A stretch of DNA of 64,000 nt from Flavobacterium sp. ASW18X (GCF_005144745.1 NZ_SWKK01000011.1:124001-188000), one strand, 5' to 3'. Shown: positions 54,240 through 63,976, counted from the stretch's first letter. Notes: generated from the letters alone by a model not told the origin. Program-made: numbers and translations.

Positions 54240-56138
54240 TTACCTTTTATAGACCAAAATCCCCAGCGGTGGCAATGTTAGCACTACCGAATTTGGTCTG
54301 CCATTCCATGCCTTTTTGCTTGGTTTTATGGTCTTAGTACCCATTCCACTACCTCCATATTCTGTTGCATCACTTGTAAATAGCAGATTGAGTTTAGATC
54401 CTGTTGGAACCCCTACTCTATAATCTTCTCTTGGAACTGGTGTAAAATTACCAATGACAATAACATCGTCCTTGGGTTGCTCCCCTTTTCTGATGTAAGA
54501 GATTACAGAGTTTTCTGCATCATTCCATTCTATCCATTCAAATCCATCTGGACTAAATTGTTTTTGATACAATGCAGGCTCGGTTCTATACAGTTTATTT
54601 AAGTCTTTAATCAGTTTTTGTATTCCATTGTGAAAGCCGAATTGGGTAAGGTGCCAATCCAAACTTTGCTGAAAATTCCATTCAGATGTTTGCCCAAACT
54701 CACCCCCCATAAAAATTAAGTTAGCTCCAGGGTGGGTAAACATATAACCAAAAAGCAAGCGTAAGTTTGCAAAACGCTGCCATTCATCACCAGGCATACG
54801 GTAGATTAAAGAATTTTTTCCGTATACCACCTCATCATGAGAAAAAGGTAACATAAAATTTTCCGTAAAGGCATACGTCATGCTAAACGTAAGGTCATTT
54901 TGATGGTATTTTCTATGTACTGGTTCTTTTTTAAAATATTCCAAGGTATCATGCATCCACCCCATCATCCATTTCATACCAAACCCAAGTCCTCCAAAAT
55001 GTACGGGTTTAGAAACACCTGTGAAAGCTGTAGATTCTTCTGCTATGGTCTGTACTCCTTTAAAACTGGCATACACTTCTGTATTCATTTCTCTTATAAA
55101 AGAGATTGCCTCTAAATACTCATTATTGCCATACATATTTGGTTCCCACTCCCCATCTTCTCTAGAATAATCTAAATACAGCATAGATGCTACGGCATCT
55201 ACGCGTAAGCCGTCTATGTGGTATTGATCTAACCAAAAAATGGCATTACTAATCAAGAATGCACGTACTTCATTACGACTGTAATTAAATATGAGGCTTT
55301 TCCAATCTGGGTGATAGCCCTTACGCCTATCTGGATGTTCATACAAATGAGATCCATCAAAATAACCTAAACCGTGTGCATCTTCTGGAAAATGAGAAGG
55401 AACCCAGTCTAGGATTACTCCAATCCCTGCATTATGAAATGCATCTACCAAATATTTGAATTCCTCTGGCGTTCCAAATCTAGAAGTGGGTGCAAAATAT
55501 CCTGTTAACTGATACCCCCAAGAGGGATCAAAAGGATATTCCATTATGGGCATAAACTCTACATGGGTAAAACCCATTTCCTTTACGTAAGCAACCAAAT
55601 CATTTGCGAGTTCGGTATAACTCAAAAATTGATTATCTCCTTTCTTTTTCCAAGAGCCTAAATGCACCTCGTAAACCGAATAGGGTTGATCCAGACTATT
55701 GTGTGTTTCCCTGGTATCCATCCAATTCTGGTCTTTCCATTGATAAGCTGCATTCCAAACTACGGATGCGGTTTTAGGGGGATGTTCACAATACCGTGCA
55801 AAAGGGTCTGCCTTTTCTGTAAATATACCATCATGGTGAGAAGCTATTTTATACTTGTAAATAGCTCCGTGTTCCACGTTAGGTATAAAGCCTTCCCAAA
55901 TGCCACTACTATCCCAACGTACTAAAAGCTGGTGTTCATCTGCATTCCACTGATTAAAATCACCTACCACAGAAACCTGCTTTGCAGAGGGTGCCCAAAC
56001 CGCAAAATATACTCCTTTTACGCCATCTACCTCTGTAATATGGGAACCTAATTTATGGTACAACCTAAAGTGTTTACCTGCTTTAAAAAGATTAATATCA
56101 AACTCAGTAAAGAAACTATGCGGTATAACGTTGGCCAT
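54240..56138 (-). CDS. glgB: 1,4-alpha-glucan branching enzyme
   Basis: A 632-residue glycoside hydrolase family 13 enzyme that makes alpha-1,6 branches in glycogen. It has the N-terminal CBM48 domain (VYFAVWAPSAKQVSVVGDFNQW), the barrel with GLRVDAVASMLYLDY (nucleophile Asp314), IAEESTAF (acid/base Glu near residue 369), and FSHDEVVYGK, then the C-terminal all-beta domain. It lacks the longer N-terminal extension of E. coli GlgB. Confidence 0.97.
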   Translation of the reverse strand: MANVIPHSFFTEFDINLFKAGKHFRLYHKLGSHITEVDGVKGVYFAVWAPSAKQVSVVGDFNQWNADEHQLLVRWDSSGIWEGFIPNVEHGAIYKYKIASHHDGIFTEKADPFARYCEHPPKTASVVWNAAYQWKDQNWMDTRETHNSLDQPYSVYEVHLGSWKKKGDNQFLSYTELANDLVAYVKEMGFTHVEFMPIMEYPFDPSWGYQLTGYFAPTSRFGTPEEFKYLVDAFHNAGIGVILDWVPSHFPEDAHGLGYFDGSHLYEHPDRRKGYHPDWKSLIFNYSRNEVRAFLISNAIFWLDQYHIDGLRVDAVASMLYLDYSREDGEWEPNMYGNNEYLEAISFIREMNTEVYASFKGVQTIAEESTAFTGVSKPVHFGGLGFGMKWMMGWMHDTLEYFKKEPVHRKYHQNDLTFSMTYAFTENFMLPFSHDEVVYGKNSLIYRMPGDEWQRFANLRLLFGYMFTHPGANLIFMGGEFGQTSEWNFQQSLDWHLTQFGFHNGIQKLIKDLNKLYRTEPALYQKQFSPDGFEWIEWNDAENSVISYIRKGEQPKDDVIVIGNFTPVPREDYRVGVPTGSKLNLLFTSDATEYGGSGMGTKTIKPSKKAWNGRPNSVVLTLPPLGILVYKR

Positions 56139-56217
56139 ATGCTACTGTAAAGGGTTAATACAATATTAAACAACTTTGAGCAAGTAATCTTAATCTTACC
56201 GCATAAAGTATTTAGAT

Positions 56218-56225
56218 TATTTTTG
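56218..56225 (+). promoter_or_regulatory. -7 box upstream of the collagen-like lipoprotein gene
   Basis: TATTTTTG matches TAnnTTTG, 67 bases before the ATG. No TTTG is seen at the -33 spacing, so this is tentative. Confidence 0.4.
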
Positions 56226-56292
56226 GAACGCTTTTTGATTTAACCCTCTAGAAGATTATTTAGAAAGCAAAAAATCATAAAAACCATTGAAC

Positions 56293-56859
56293 ATGACAAA
56301 ATTAAAAACACTTTTAGGATTAGCCGTTTTAGCCATTGTTGTTGCCTGTGAAGGACCAGAAGGCCCGCAAGGACCTCCCGGGTTTGATGGTGAAGACGGT
56401 GTAAACATACTTGGCCAAGTGGTAGAAGTAGAAAATATAAACTTTGATTATTTAGAGGGTAATTTATGGACCTCTACTCCCATTTCTTTTGAAGAGGTTG
56501 GAATAACAGAAGTTTTTGAAAGCGATGCTGTTTTAGTTTACCGTTATGATGGTGAGGTAGAATTATCTGATGGTTCTACTGCAAGTGCGTGGAGCCAAAT
56601 ACCGCAAAACTTCTTTACCGCAGAAGGTACGTTACAGTATGTATTTGCACATACTTTTGTAGATTTTGAAATTTTTATTGACGGCAATTACGACCTATCT
56701 AATATTGATATAGACTTTACAGATAATCAATTATTTCGCATTGTTGTGGTACCCGCAGAATTTGCACAAAGTGCTGATTTTAATGCAAATGATTTTAACG
56801 CCGTAATGAGCAACTTAAAATTAGACGTAAGCAACATAGAAAAAATAAGTTTAAATTAA
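56293..56859 (+). CDS. Collagen-like lipoprotein
   Basis: A 188-residue lipoprotein with Cys19 (IVVAC) followed immediately by five collagen-type Gly-x-y triplets (residues 21-35, GPEGPQGPPGFDGED) and then a beta-rich domain (VNILGQVVEVENINFDY...). This GPx arrangement is a common lipoprotein stalk in Bacteroidota. The ATG at 56293 gives a clean signal; a TTG two codons upstream is possible. Function unknown. Confidence 0.9.
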   Translation: MTKLKTLLGLAVLAIVVACEGPEGPQGPPGFDGEDGVNILGQVVEVENINFDYLEGNLWTSTPISFEEVGITEVFESDAVLVYRYDGEVELSDGSTASAWSQIPQNFFTAEGTLQYVFAHTFVDFEIFIDGNYDLSNIDIDFTDNQLFRIVVVPAEFAQSADFNANDFNAVMSNLKLDVSNIEKISLN

Positions 56860-56883
56860 ATTTCTTTAGTTAGTTAAATAGAC

Positions 56884-56920
56884 ACCGTAGTCCAAATGTA
56901 TTGTTGGCTACGGTTTTTTT
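56884..56920 (+). terminator. Rho-independent terminator of the collagen-like lipoprotein gene
   Basis: A 7-base stem ACCGTAG/CTACGGT, extended by CCAA/TTGG across a one-base bulge, is followed by seven T bases. It is 25 bases after the stop codon. Confidence 0.88.
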
Positions 56921-56977
56921 AATTTTAGCCTAAAAATTGAAAGGTTAACCTAATTTAATCGACAAAAAAGAAAAAAG

Positions 56978-57466
56978 ATGGGGAAAAATATTGCTATACT
57001 TTTAATGGTCTTGTTCTCTTCTTGCAAGGGCAATTCTCAAAAGACCGAAACTAAAAAAGAAGAAACCTTTGAAATTACCAAGTCTGATGCAGAGTGGAAA
57101 TCCACACTTACAGAATTAGAGTATTATGTATTGCGTAAAGCAGGTACAGAAAGAGCTTTTACGAGTGATTTACTCACTAATAAGGAGGCCGGCACTTATG
57201 TATGTGCAGCTTGTGGCACTCCTTTGTTTAAAAGCGAGCACAAGTATAAATCTGGAACAGGATGGCCTAGTTTTTACCAAGAGATAGAAGGGAATGTTGC
57301 TTTTGATGTTGACTATAACATTGGTTATGCCAGAACAGAAGAGCATTGTGCTACCTGTGGGGGGCATTTAGGACATGTTTTTGATGATGGCCCAGAACCA
57401 ACTGGTAAAAGGCACTGTATTAATGGCGTAGCTTTAAATTTTATTCCAAACGTAGAAAACCAGTAA
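56978..57466 (+). CDS. msrB: Peptide-methionine (R)-S-oxide reductase, exported lipoprotein
   Basis: A 162-residue MsrB with a lipoprotein signal (Cys16, VLFSSCKGN). Zinc cysteines are in CAAC and CATC, and the catalytic Cys is in [26 protein letters not shown] binds the substrate. It should repair oxidised methionine in periplasmic or outer-membrane proteins. It is followed after one base by a second msrB without a signal. Confidence 0.95.
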   Translation: MGKNIAILLMVLFSSCKGNSQKTETKKEETFEITKSDAEWKSTLTELEYYVLRKAGTERAFTSDLLTNKEAGTYVCAACGTPLFKSEHKYKSGTGWPSFYQEIEGNVAFDVDYNIGYARTEEHCATCGGHLGHVFDDGPEPTGKRHCINGVALNFIPNVENQ

Positions 57467-57467
57467 T

Positions 57468-57875
57468 ATGAGCACAAGCGATAAAAACAAATCTGATGCG
57501 GCGTGGAAAGAGCAGCTAAGTCCAGAAGAATATTATGTGCTACGCCAAAAAGGAACAGAAAGACCTTTTACGGGTGAGTATAACCTACATTTTGAAAAAG
57601 GAGATTACCATTGTAAAGCCTGCAATGCTAAATTATTTCATAGTAACACTAAATTTGAGAGTGGTTGTGGCTGGCCTTCTTTTGACCAAGCTATAGAAGG
57701 TGCAATAGAGTACAAAAGAGATACGTCTCATGGTATGTTACGTACCGAAACCTTATGTGCAAATTGCGGTAGCCACTTAGGGCATGTATTTGATGACGGC
57801 CCTAGAGAGACTACAGGACAACGCTACTGCATAAATTCTGTTAGTTTGGATTTTAAGAAGCAAAAAAATCACTAA
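57468..57875 (+). CDS. msrB: Peptide-methionine (R)-S-oxide reductase, cytosolic
   Basis: A 135-residue MsrB paralogue without a signal peptide. CKAC and CANC are the zinc sites and the catalytic Cys is in [21 protein letters not shown] is the substrate loop. The ATG is at 57468 directly after the first gene's stop. The pair looks like a tandem duplication that serves two compartments. Confidence 0.95.
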   Translation: MSTSDKNKSDAAWKEQLSPEEYYVLRQKGTERPFTGEYNLHFEKGDYHCKACNAKLFHSNTKFESGCGWPSFDQAIEGAIEYKRDTSHGMLRTETLCANCGSHLGHVFDDGPRETTGQRYCINSVSLDFKKQKNH

Positions 57876-57916
57876 TAATTATTTATTTTCCTTAACATTT
57901 GTAAGAATATTCTTGG

Positions 57917-57924
57917 TATTTTTG
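57917..57924 (+). promoter_or_regulatory. -7 box upstream of the histidine kinase gene
   Basis: TATTTTTG matches TAnnTTTG, 36 bases before the ATG. TTTG lies 15 bases further upstream (57898-57901), shorter than the usual 19-base gap. Confidence 0.5.
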
Positions 57925-57960
57925 AGTTAGATAAGTATAGTTTTATCTAACTCAAAACCA

Positions 57961-59919
57961 ATGACCGCAGCGTTTTTAAAAGAAAAGGCCAAAATTTTAG
58001 GCATGGGTATTGCCATGCTTTTTTTAGTTTTTATACTGTTTGGTTGGATTTTGCAATTTGATTTTATCCTTAGGTATGCGGGGGATAATTATACCATGAA
58101 ATTCAATACAGCTCTTTGTTTTCTATGCCTTTTAGTAGCACTAATTCTATCGGAAGAAAAAGCAGAATCTCCATTCAACGCTATTGTTGTTGTAATTTGT
58201 TTATTTGTATTTAGCGTTGCGTTTTACACGCTTACTAGTTACTACTTTAGTTTCCCCTTGGAAATAGACAATGTCTTTGCTAAAGATTATTACAATACCG
58301 TAAACCCTGGTAAAATGTCAAAGGGTACGGCAATTTGTTTTCAATTATCAGTAATTGCCATACTACTTAAAAGGCATACTAAAAATAAAGGTCCTAAAAT
58401 TGCGCAGCTTTTATTCATAAGTATATTCATCATAGCCTCCATCTCTATCATTTCCATAATTTTGGGTATTCCAGGAGAAAATAGAACTTCCTTTCTAGAA
58501 ACAATGGCTTTTTCCACAGCCTTTTTCTTTTTAGCCATTGCTATATCTTATCTCTATCAAGAAAGGACCTGGGGGCCAGCTGCATTATTCCATGGTAAAA
58601 ATTTAGGAAGCAAAATATTAAGAAGAACTACACCGTATATGATACTATTTACGTTAGGTGTTAGTTTTTTACATCAACTTTTAATAAAAAACCATCTTTT
58701 AGACCCTCAATTTGCAATCATTCTATTAACCATCATTCTACTTACCGCTGCTTTTGCTTTTTTAATGATTAGCAATCATTTTATTAACAAAACCAATAAA
58801 TCGCGTATTAAACTTCAAAAATCCTTAGAAAATTCCAACTCAGAATTAGAACAATTTCAACACGCCATAGATCAGGTCGCCATGATTTCTGTGATGGATA
58901 ATGAAGGAGTTATTACCTATGCTAATGATATGCTTTGCCAAGTGTCTGGTTATAGCAGAGAAGAACTCATTGGAGCAACGCACAGTCAACGATTAGATGC
59001 GCATAATCATAACCATTACTTTTTTGAACAGCTATGGGCAACCGTACGTAGTGGTCATATTTGGGTAAACGAAATTAAAAATCTGAGAAAAGACCTTACT
59101 ACCTTTTGGACCAATGCTGCCGTGATTCCAATTAAAGACATCAACGGTGTTCCTAAAAGATATTTGGTTATAAAAATAGATATTACACGTATTAAAAATG
59201 CAGAGGAAGAAATCTTAAAACTGAATAAATCACTGAAAGGGAAAAATCAAGAATTAAAAAATATGGTGTATATCGCCTCTCATGATTTGCAAGAGCCATT
59301 ACGTACCATATCCTCATTTGTAAATATTTTAGAAGAAGATTTTTCAGGTCAATTTCCAGAAGAAGCAAAAACATATTTAGACTTTATTTCTGCAAGCACT
59401 AACCGTATGAGAAATTTGGTAGGTGACTTAATGGAGTATGCCAAGTTTAATAAATCATTAGAAAAAAGCTATTGCGATTTAAACCAAATTGTAGACCATG
59501 TATTGGTAGATTTAAACGTAAAAATCACTCAAAGTTCAGCTTTTTTAGAAATTGCAAAACTTCCCAAGGTATATGGTAATGAAAATGCATTAAGGCAGCT
59601 ATTTCAGAATTTAATAAGCAACGCCTTAAAATTTAGAAGAGCAGACCAAGCACCTAAAATAACCATAGAATGTGTAGACAGACCACAGGACTATCTGTTT
59701 TCCGTTAAGGATAACGGCATAGGTATAGAAGAAAAATATAAGGAAAAAATCTTTGGTATTTTTCAGCGTCTCCATAGTTCAGAGACCTATTCTGGCACCG
59801 GAATTGGACTAGCGAGTTGCAAAAAAATAGTAGAAATCCATGGTGGAAAAATATGGGTTAGCTCTGCCTCTAAACAAGGCAGCACCTTCTTTTTTACCAT
59901 ACTTAAAACCACGACATGA
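57961..59919 (+). CDS. Sensor histidine kinase with membrane domain and PAS domain
   Basis: A 652-residue sensor kinase. The N-terminal half has about eight transmembrane segments (roughly residues 10-270). A PAS domain follows (about 295-415, ISVMDNEGVITYANDML), then HisKA with the phosphorylated His in YIASHDLQEPLRTISSF near residue 440, and the ATPase domain with NALKF, VKDNGIGIEEK and GTGIGLASCKKIVEIHGG. The cognate response regulator overlaps the stop by 4 bases (ATGA). The signal is unknown. Confidence 0.95.
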   Translation: MTAAFLKEKAKILGMGIAMLFLVFILFGWILQFDFILRYAGDNYTMKFNTALCFLCLLVALILSEEKAESPFNAIVVVICLFVFSVAFYTLTSYYFSFPLEIDNVFAKDYYNTVNPGKMSKGTAICFQLSVIAILLKRHTKNKGPKIAQLLFISIFIIASISIISIILGIPGENRTSFLETMAFSTAFFFLAIAISYLYQERTWGPAALFHGKNLGSKILRRTTPYMILFTLGVSFLHQLLIKNHLLDPQFAIILLTIILLTAAFAFLMISNHFINKTNKSRIKLQKSLENSNSELEQFQHAIDQVAMISVMDNEGVITYANDMLCQVSGYSREELIGATHSQRLDAHNHNHYFFEQLWATVRSGHIWVNEIKNLRKDLTTFWTNAAVIPIKDINGVPKRYLVIKIDITRIKNAEEEILKLNKSLKGKNQELKNMVYIASHDLQEPLRTISSFVNILEEDFSGQFPEEAKTYLDFISASTNRMRNLVGDLMEYAKFNKSLEKSYCDLNQIVDHVLVDLNVKITQSSAFLEIAKLPKVYGNENALRQLFQNLISNALKFRRADQAPKITIECVDRPQDYLFSVKDNGIGIEEKYKEKIFGIFQRLHSSETYSGTGIGLASCKKIVEIHGGKIWVSSASKQGSTFFFTILKTTT

Positions 59920-60335
59920 GTACAGACAACCTTTATGTTATTATGCTAATAGATGATGACGCACCCACAAATTTTTTAAATAAAAGAGCTTTGCTCAAAT
60001 CTGGAATGGTTAAGGATACGATAACCATGACTAGTGCTGAAAACGCTTTGGAATACCTGAAAAAATCTAATAATAACATTTTACCACACATGATTTTCCT
60101 AGACATCAACATGCCTGGGATGAATGGCTGGGAATTTTTAGATGAATATCAAGCATCAGAAGATTATTTTCAAATTCCTGTAGTGGTTATGCTTACAACT
60201 TCTTTAAATCCAGAAGATGAAAAAAAAGCAGCTACATACAGCGATGTTCAAGGATTTGAAAGAAAACCATTGACCCAAACAAAAATAAAGCAATTATTTG
60301 ACCATTACTTGGTAAATTTATCGGATGAGTCATGA
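59916..60335 (+). CDS. Response regulator (receiver domain only)
   Basis: A 139-residue receiver domain without an output domain. Acidic pocket residues are in LIDDDAPTNF; the phosphorylated Asp is in FLDINMPGMNGWEFL near residue 63; conserved Thr and Lys are in MLTTSL and ERKPLT. The last 11 bases overlap the next gene. It probably acts on a partner protein or a phosphorelay rather than DNA. Confidence 0.94.
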   Translation: MSTDNLYVIMLIDDDAPTNFLNKRALLKSGMVKDTITMTSAENALEYLKKSNNNILPHMIFLDINMPGMNGWEFLDEYQASEDYFQIPVVVMLTTSLNPEDEKKAATYSDVQGFERKPLTQTKIKQLFDHYLVNLSDES

Positions 60336-60846
60336 AGAATTTATCCATAGTCTAACATTTGAATTTAAACGATATAAAAAACTTGGAGATTACACACTAT
60401 CCGTTTTAACTCTAGAAGAATTATTATGGGAGCCTTATGTTGGTACTAATAGCATTGCCATTATCATAAAACATATGGCAGGCAACATGCGCAGTAGATT
60501 CACTAATTTCTTTACAGAAGATGGGGAAAAATCTTGGCGCAATAGGGATACTGAATTTATAACACCACCACAAACCAAAGAAGAACTCCATCAATTATGG
60601 GATGCTGGTTGGGCATGTTTATTTGGTGCTTTAGAAATGGTGAATGCTGATAATTTTAATAGTTTAATCTACATCAGAAAAGAACCACACACAGTAATAG
60701 CTGCGTTTCACCGTCAATTAGCACATTATGCCAATCATATAGGCCAAATGGTTTATTTAGCAAAACTAATTAAAAAAGAAGCTTGGATATCTCCTTCTAT
60801 CGCTAAAGGAAAAACACAAGAATTTAATGATAGGTTGATGTCTTAA
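60325..60846 (+). CDS. DinB-superfamily protein (DUF1572-like)
   Basis: A 173-residue four-helix-bundle protein. Possible metal-binding His residues are in IIIKHMAGNMRSR, AAFHRQLAHYANHIGQ, as in DinB proteins. The sequence SKIGTNSIAIIIKH-like region and LRSWRNRDTEF-like region fit DUF1572. The start overlaps the response regulator by 11 bases, so translation may be linked. Function unknown. Confidence 0.85.
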   Translation: MSHEEFIHSLTFEFKRYKKLGDYTLSVLTLEELLWEPYVGTNSIAIIIKHMAGNMRSRFTNFFTEDGEKSWRNRDTEFITPPQTKEELHQLWDAGWACLFGALEMVNADNFNSLIYIRKEPHTVIAAFHRQLAHYANHIGQMVYLAKLIKKEAWISPSIAKGKTQEFNDRLMS

Positions 60847-60897
60847 CTTCTAAAAAAGCGGTTTGGTTTTGGGCTACCAAAATCTTGTTGAGTTCAC

Positions 60898-60905
60898 TAT
60901 CTTTG
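60898..60905 (+). promoter_or_regulatory. -7 box of lpd
   Basis: TATCTTTG matches TAnnTTTG and ends 36 bases before the lpd ATG. A TTTG lies 26 bases upstream (60868-60871), a longer gap than usual. Confidence 0.55.
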
Positions 60906-60941
60906 CACTCGTTGTAAATACAAAACCTAAAAGAAAAAATA

Positions 60942-62333
60942 ATGAGCAAATTCGATGTAATTGTTTTGGGAAGTGGACCCGGTGGTTACGTTACCGCAAT
61001 CCGTGCCTCACAGCTAGGCTTAAAGACCGCAATAGTGGAAAAAGAAAGCCTTGGAGGTGTTTGTTTAAACTGGGGCTGTATCCCAACAAAAGCGTTGATC
61101 AAATCCGCTCAGGTATTTGAATATCTTAAGCACGCAGAAGACTACGGTTTAAGTGCAAAAAAAGTAGAGCACGATTTTGACAAGGTAATAGAACGTAGTA
61201 GAGATGTTGCCAACGGTATGTCTAAGGGTGTTCAGTTTTTAATGAAAAAGAACAAGATAGAAGTTCTTAACGGCTACGGAAAATTATTGCCAGGCAAAAA
61301 AGTGATAGTAAAAGGCCCAAACGGAGACCCTGCAGAATATAGCGCAGACCATATTATAGTTGCTACTGGTGCCAGAAGCAGAGAATTGCCTAGCTTACCG
61401 CAAGATGGTAAAAAAGTAATTGGTTACCGTGAAGCAATGACCCTAAAAAAACAACCTAAAAAGTTAATTGTTGTTGGTAGTGGTGCCATAGGTATGGAAT
61501 TTGCTTACGTATACAATTCTCTTGGTACGGAAGTAACCGTTGTGGAATATATGCCAAATGTGGTTCCTGTAGAAGATGAAGATATCTCTAAACAATTAGA
61601 ACGTAGCTTTAAAAAGGCAGGTATTAAGATAAAAACTAATGCAGAGGTTACCAAGGTAGATACTAGCGGTGAAGGCGTAAAAGCTACCGTAAAAACTGCA
61701 AAAGGAGAAGAAGTTTTAGAGGCAGACATTGTACTCTCTGCAGTAGGCATTAAAACCAACATAGAGAACATAGGTTTAGAAGATGTAGGTATTGCTACTG
61801 ATAGAGATAAAATATTGGTAAACGATTTTTACCAAACCAACATTCCGGGCTACTACGCTATTGGTGATGTTACCCCAGGACCAGCACTTGCACACGTTGC
61901 TTCTGCAGAAGGTATTCTTTGTGTAGAGAAAATAGCAGGCATGCATGTAGAAGCCTTGGACTATGGCAACATTCCAGGTTGTACGTATTGTATGCCAGAA
62001 GTGGCTTCTGTAGGTTTAACAGAGAAAAAAGCTAAAGAAGAAGGTTACGATATTAAGGTGGGTAAATTCCCATTCTCTGCCAGTGGAAAAGCAAAAGCAG
62101 GTGGTAATTCTGAAGGCTTTGTAAAAGTGATTTTTGATGCGAAGTATGGTGAATGGTTAGGCTGCCATATGATAGGAGCCGGGGTTACCGATATGATTGC
62201 AGAGGCTGTTGTAGCAAGAAAATTAGAAACTACTGGGCACGAAATCTTAAAAGCGGTGCATCCACACCCTACTATGAGTGAAGCTGTTATGGAAGCTGTT
62301 GCAGACGCTTATGATGAAGTCATCCACTTATAG
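60942..62333 (+). CDS. lpd: Dihydrolipoyl dehydrogenase
   Basis: A 463-residue FAD enzyme, the E3 component of 2-oxoacid dehydrogenase complexes and the glycine cleavage system. FAD-binding GSGPGGYVTAIRA, the redox pair Cys41 and Cys46 in GGVCLNWGCIPTK, NAD-binding VVGSGAIGMEFAYVYNSLG, and the catalytic HPHPTMSEAVMEA near the C-terminus are all present. It is a single gene here with its own promoter and terminator. Confidence 0.97.
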   Translation: MSKFDVIVLGSGPGGYVTAIRASQLGLKTAIVEKESLGGVCLNWGCIPTKALIKSAQVFEYLKHAEDYGLSAKKVEHDFDKVIERSRDVANGMSKGVQFLMKKNKIEVLNGYGKLLPGKKVIVKGPNGDPAEYSADHIIVATGARSRELPSLPQDGKKVIGYREAMTLKKQPKKLIVVGSGAIGMEFAYVYNSLGTEVTVVEYMPNVVPVEDEDISKQLERSFKKAGIKIKTNAEVTKVDTSGEGVKATVKTAKGEEVLEADIVLSAVGIKTNIENIGLEDVGIATDRDKILVNDFYQTNIPGYYAIGDVTPGPALAHVASAEGILCVEKIAGMHVEALDYGNIPGCTYCMPEVASVGLTEKKAKEEGYDIKVGKFPFSASGKAKAGGNSEGFVKVIFDAKYGEWLGCHMIGAGVTDMIAEAVVARKLETTGHEILKAVHPHPTMSEAVMEAVADAYDEVIHL

Positions 62334-62355
62334 TACTACTTAAGTAATATAAACT

Positions 62356-62390
62356 AAACCGCCATCAACCCTAGTTTTTGGCGGTTTCTT
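62356..62390 (+). terminator. Rho-independent terminator of lpd
   Basis: A 9-base stem (AAACCGCCA/TGGCGGTTT) with a 14-base loop is followed by CTTTT. It ends 13 bases before the next gene's start. Confidence 0.85.
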
Positions 62391-62402
62391 TTACAAAAAT
62401 TT

Positions 62403-62684
62403 ATGTTGAAACTTTTTAGACTTACTGCCATTTTAGAAGGCATATCTTACATAGCGATATTTGGATTTACCATGCCTCTAAAATATTGGGCAGGCCTTGG
62501 CTGTCCAAACAAACCTGTTGGCATGGCACATGGTGTTTTATTTATACTTTTTGTAGTCTTGGCAGGGATTCTTTGCTGGGAGAAAAAATGGGGTATTAAA
62601 CGTTTTTTCATCTTTTTTGTAGCCTCCCTACTTCCTTTTGGAACCTTCTACGTAGACAAAAAGTATTTAAGTAATTTAACCTAA
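62403..62684 (+). CDS. DUF3817 membrane protein
   Basis: A 93-residue membrane protein with three hydrophobic segments. FRLTAILEGISYIAIFGFTMPLKY is split over the first segment, and MAHGVLFILFVV is the second. The family has no known function. The last 9 bases overlap the convergent aroQ gene. Confidence 0.85.
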   Translation: MLKLFRLTAILEGISYIAIFGFTMPLKYWAGLGCPNKPVGMAHGVLFILFVVLAGILCWEKKWGIKRFFIFFVASLLPFGTFYVDKKYLSNLT

Positions 62685-63092
62685 AAAGCTTTGTATAGCC
62701 AAATCATAGCTTTGCAGTCCAAAGCCTAAAATTACACCTTTAGCCACTGGAGAAATAAAGGATTGGTGCCTAAATTCTTCCCTAGAAAAGGTATTAGAGA
62801 TATGTACCTCTATAACCGGTGTTTCTATCGCTTTAATAGCATCCCCAATCCCAACAGAAGTGTGCGTATACGCAGCAGCATTTAAAATAATGCCGTCATA
62901 ACTAAAGCCAACTTCTTGTATTTTATTAATCAACTCACCCTCAATATTACTCTGGTAATACTCCAATTGCGTATTTTTAAACTTAAACTGAAGTTCAGAA
63001 AAATAATCTTCAAATGTTTTGCTACCATAAACTTCTGGCTCACGTTTGCCCAGCAAGTTTAGATTAGGTCCGTTTAGGATAATTAATTTCAT
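62676..63092 (-). CDS. aroQ: 3-dehydroquinate dehydratase, type II
   Basis: A 138-residue enzyme of the shikimate pathway. The opening KLIILNGPNLNLLGKREPEVYG with the catalytic Tyr and Arg, NAAAYTHTSVGIGDAI and VEVHISNTFSREEFRHQS are typical. It forms a dodecamer in other species. The ATG overlaps the stop of the exported unknown gene by 4 bases (ATGA). Confidence 0.97.
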   Translation of the reverse strand: MKLIILNGPNLNLLGKREPEVYGSKTFEDYFSELQFKFKNTQLEYYQSNIEGELINKIQEVGFSYDGIILNAAAYTHTSVGIGDAIKAIETPVIEVHISNTFSREEFRHQSFISPVAKGVILGFGLQSYDLAIQSFLG

Positions 63093-63976
63093 TTATCTAA
63101 TTTATGTATAACAAGTTGCGTAGATTCTCCCTTTTTTAAGTTACTCAACATATCAATTTTTTTGGAACCTTCGCTTATTTCTATTTTAGCTGTATTAGGC
63201 ACTATTTCACCTTCGTTCTCCGCTACCACTCTTAGTGTTGTAACTTTATCTTTAAGAGGAATGGTAAAGATTCTTTTTTTCTTACCAACCACATGCTTCA
63301 CAACTAACGGCTCATTATTTACATACACACTAATTACATCACCGTCTATCTTACCAGCATCAAAAATGGTTAAGTGCAGATTATTTGCATTTATAAAAAT
63401 GGAGGTTTTTTCGTTGGCTTTAAGCATATTTAACCGTCTTTCTTCAATGGTCTTCGTCATACTTGTTTTTGCCTTAATACTATCTGGCACAACTTTAGCC
63501 TTTTGTATTTTTTTATCAATACGTTTAGCCTTGTTATAAATCTTAGCTATAGACTTTACATTTAATTCCCCATCCAAGCACGCAAAGCCATCATCATATC
63601 TACCAACAAACTGACCTTGAATAATATTCTCTTTAGGTAAGCTACTCACTTTGCCAGAAAAATGCACAAAGCAAAAATCATAGGTATCTACATCAGATTT
63701 GGTGTATTCTATACCATACTCTTGAAATTTTAGTGTATTACTTTCTGAATAATAATTTCCAGTAATATAAGATTTGGTTTCGTGAGCGCCACCTAAATCT
63801 GTAACAGAAAACCCTGAAACTTTTTCTCCCTTAAGCTCTAATTGTAAACGGTAGGCAACGTGTACTGTATCTTTTAGGGTTAAAACTCCTAAAAATTCAT
63901 GCTTTTGCGCCTGTAAAAGGCTCACAGCGCACAATAAAATGAATAGCGTTAAAAGGTTATTCTGAAATCTGTACAT
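63089..63976 (-). CDS. Exported protein of unknown function
   Basis: A 295-residue protein with a signal peptide (about residues 1-23, ending LLQAQ). The N-terminal half is beta-rich (lines such as GVLTLKDTVHVAYRLQLELKG are split here); the middle is charged and helical (KAKRIDKKIQKAKVV) and the end is another beta domain (DAGKIDGDVISVYVNNEPL). I do not recognise a family. It overlaps aroQ by 4 bases and is likely co-transcribed, but a functional link is not evident. Confidence 0.8.
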   Translation of the reverse strand: MYRFQNNLLTLFILLCAVSLLQAQKHEFLGVLTLKDTVHVAYRLQLELKGEKVSGFSVTDLGGAHETKSYITGNYYSESNTLKFQEYGIEYTKSDVDTYDFCFVHFSGKVSSLPKENIIQGQFVGRYDDGFACLDGELNVKSIAKIYNKAKRIDKKIQKAKVVPDSIKAKTSMTKTIEERRLNMLKANEKTSIFINANNLHLTIFDAGKIDGDVISVYVNNEPLVVKHVVGKKKRIFTIPLKDKVTTLRVVAENEGEIVPNTAKIEISEGSKKIDMLSNLKKGESTQLVIHKLDK

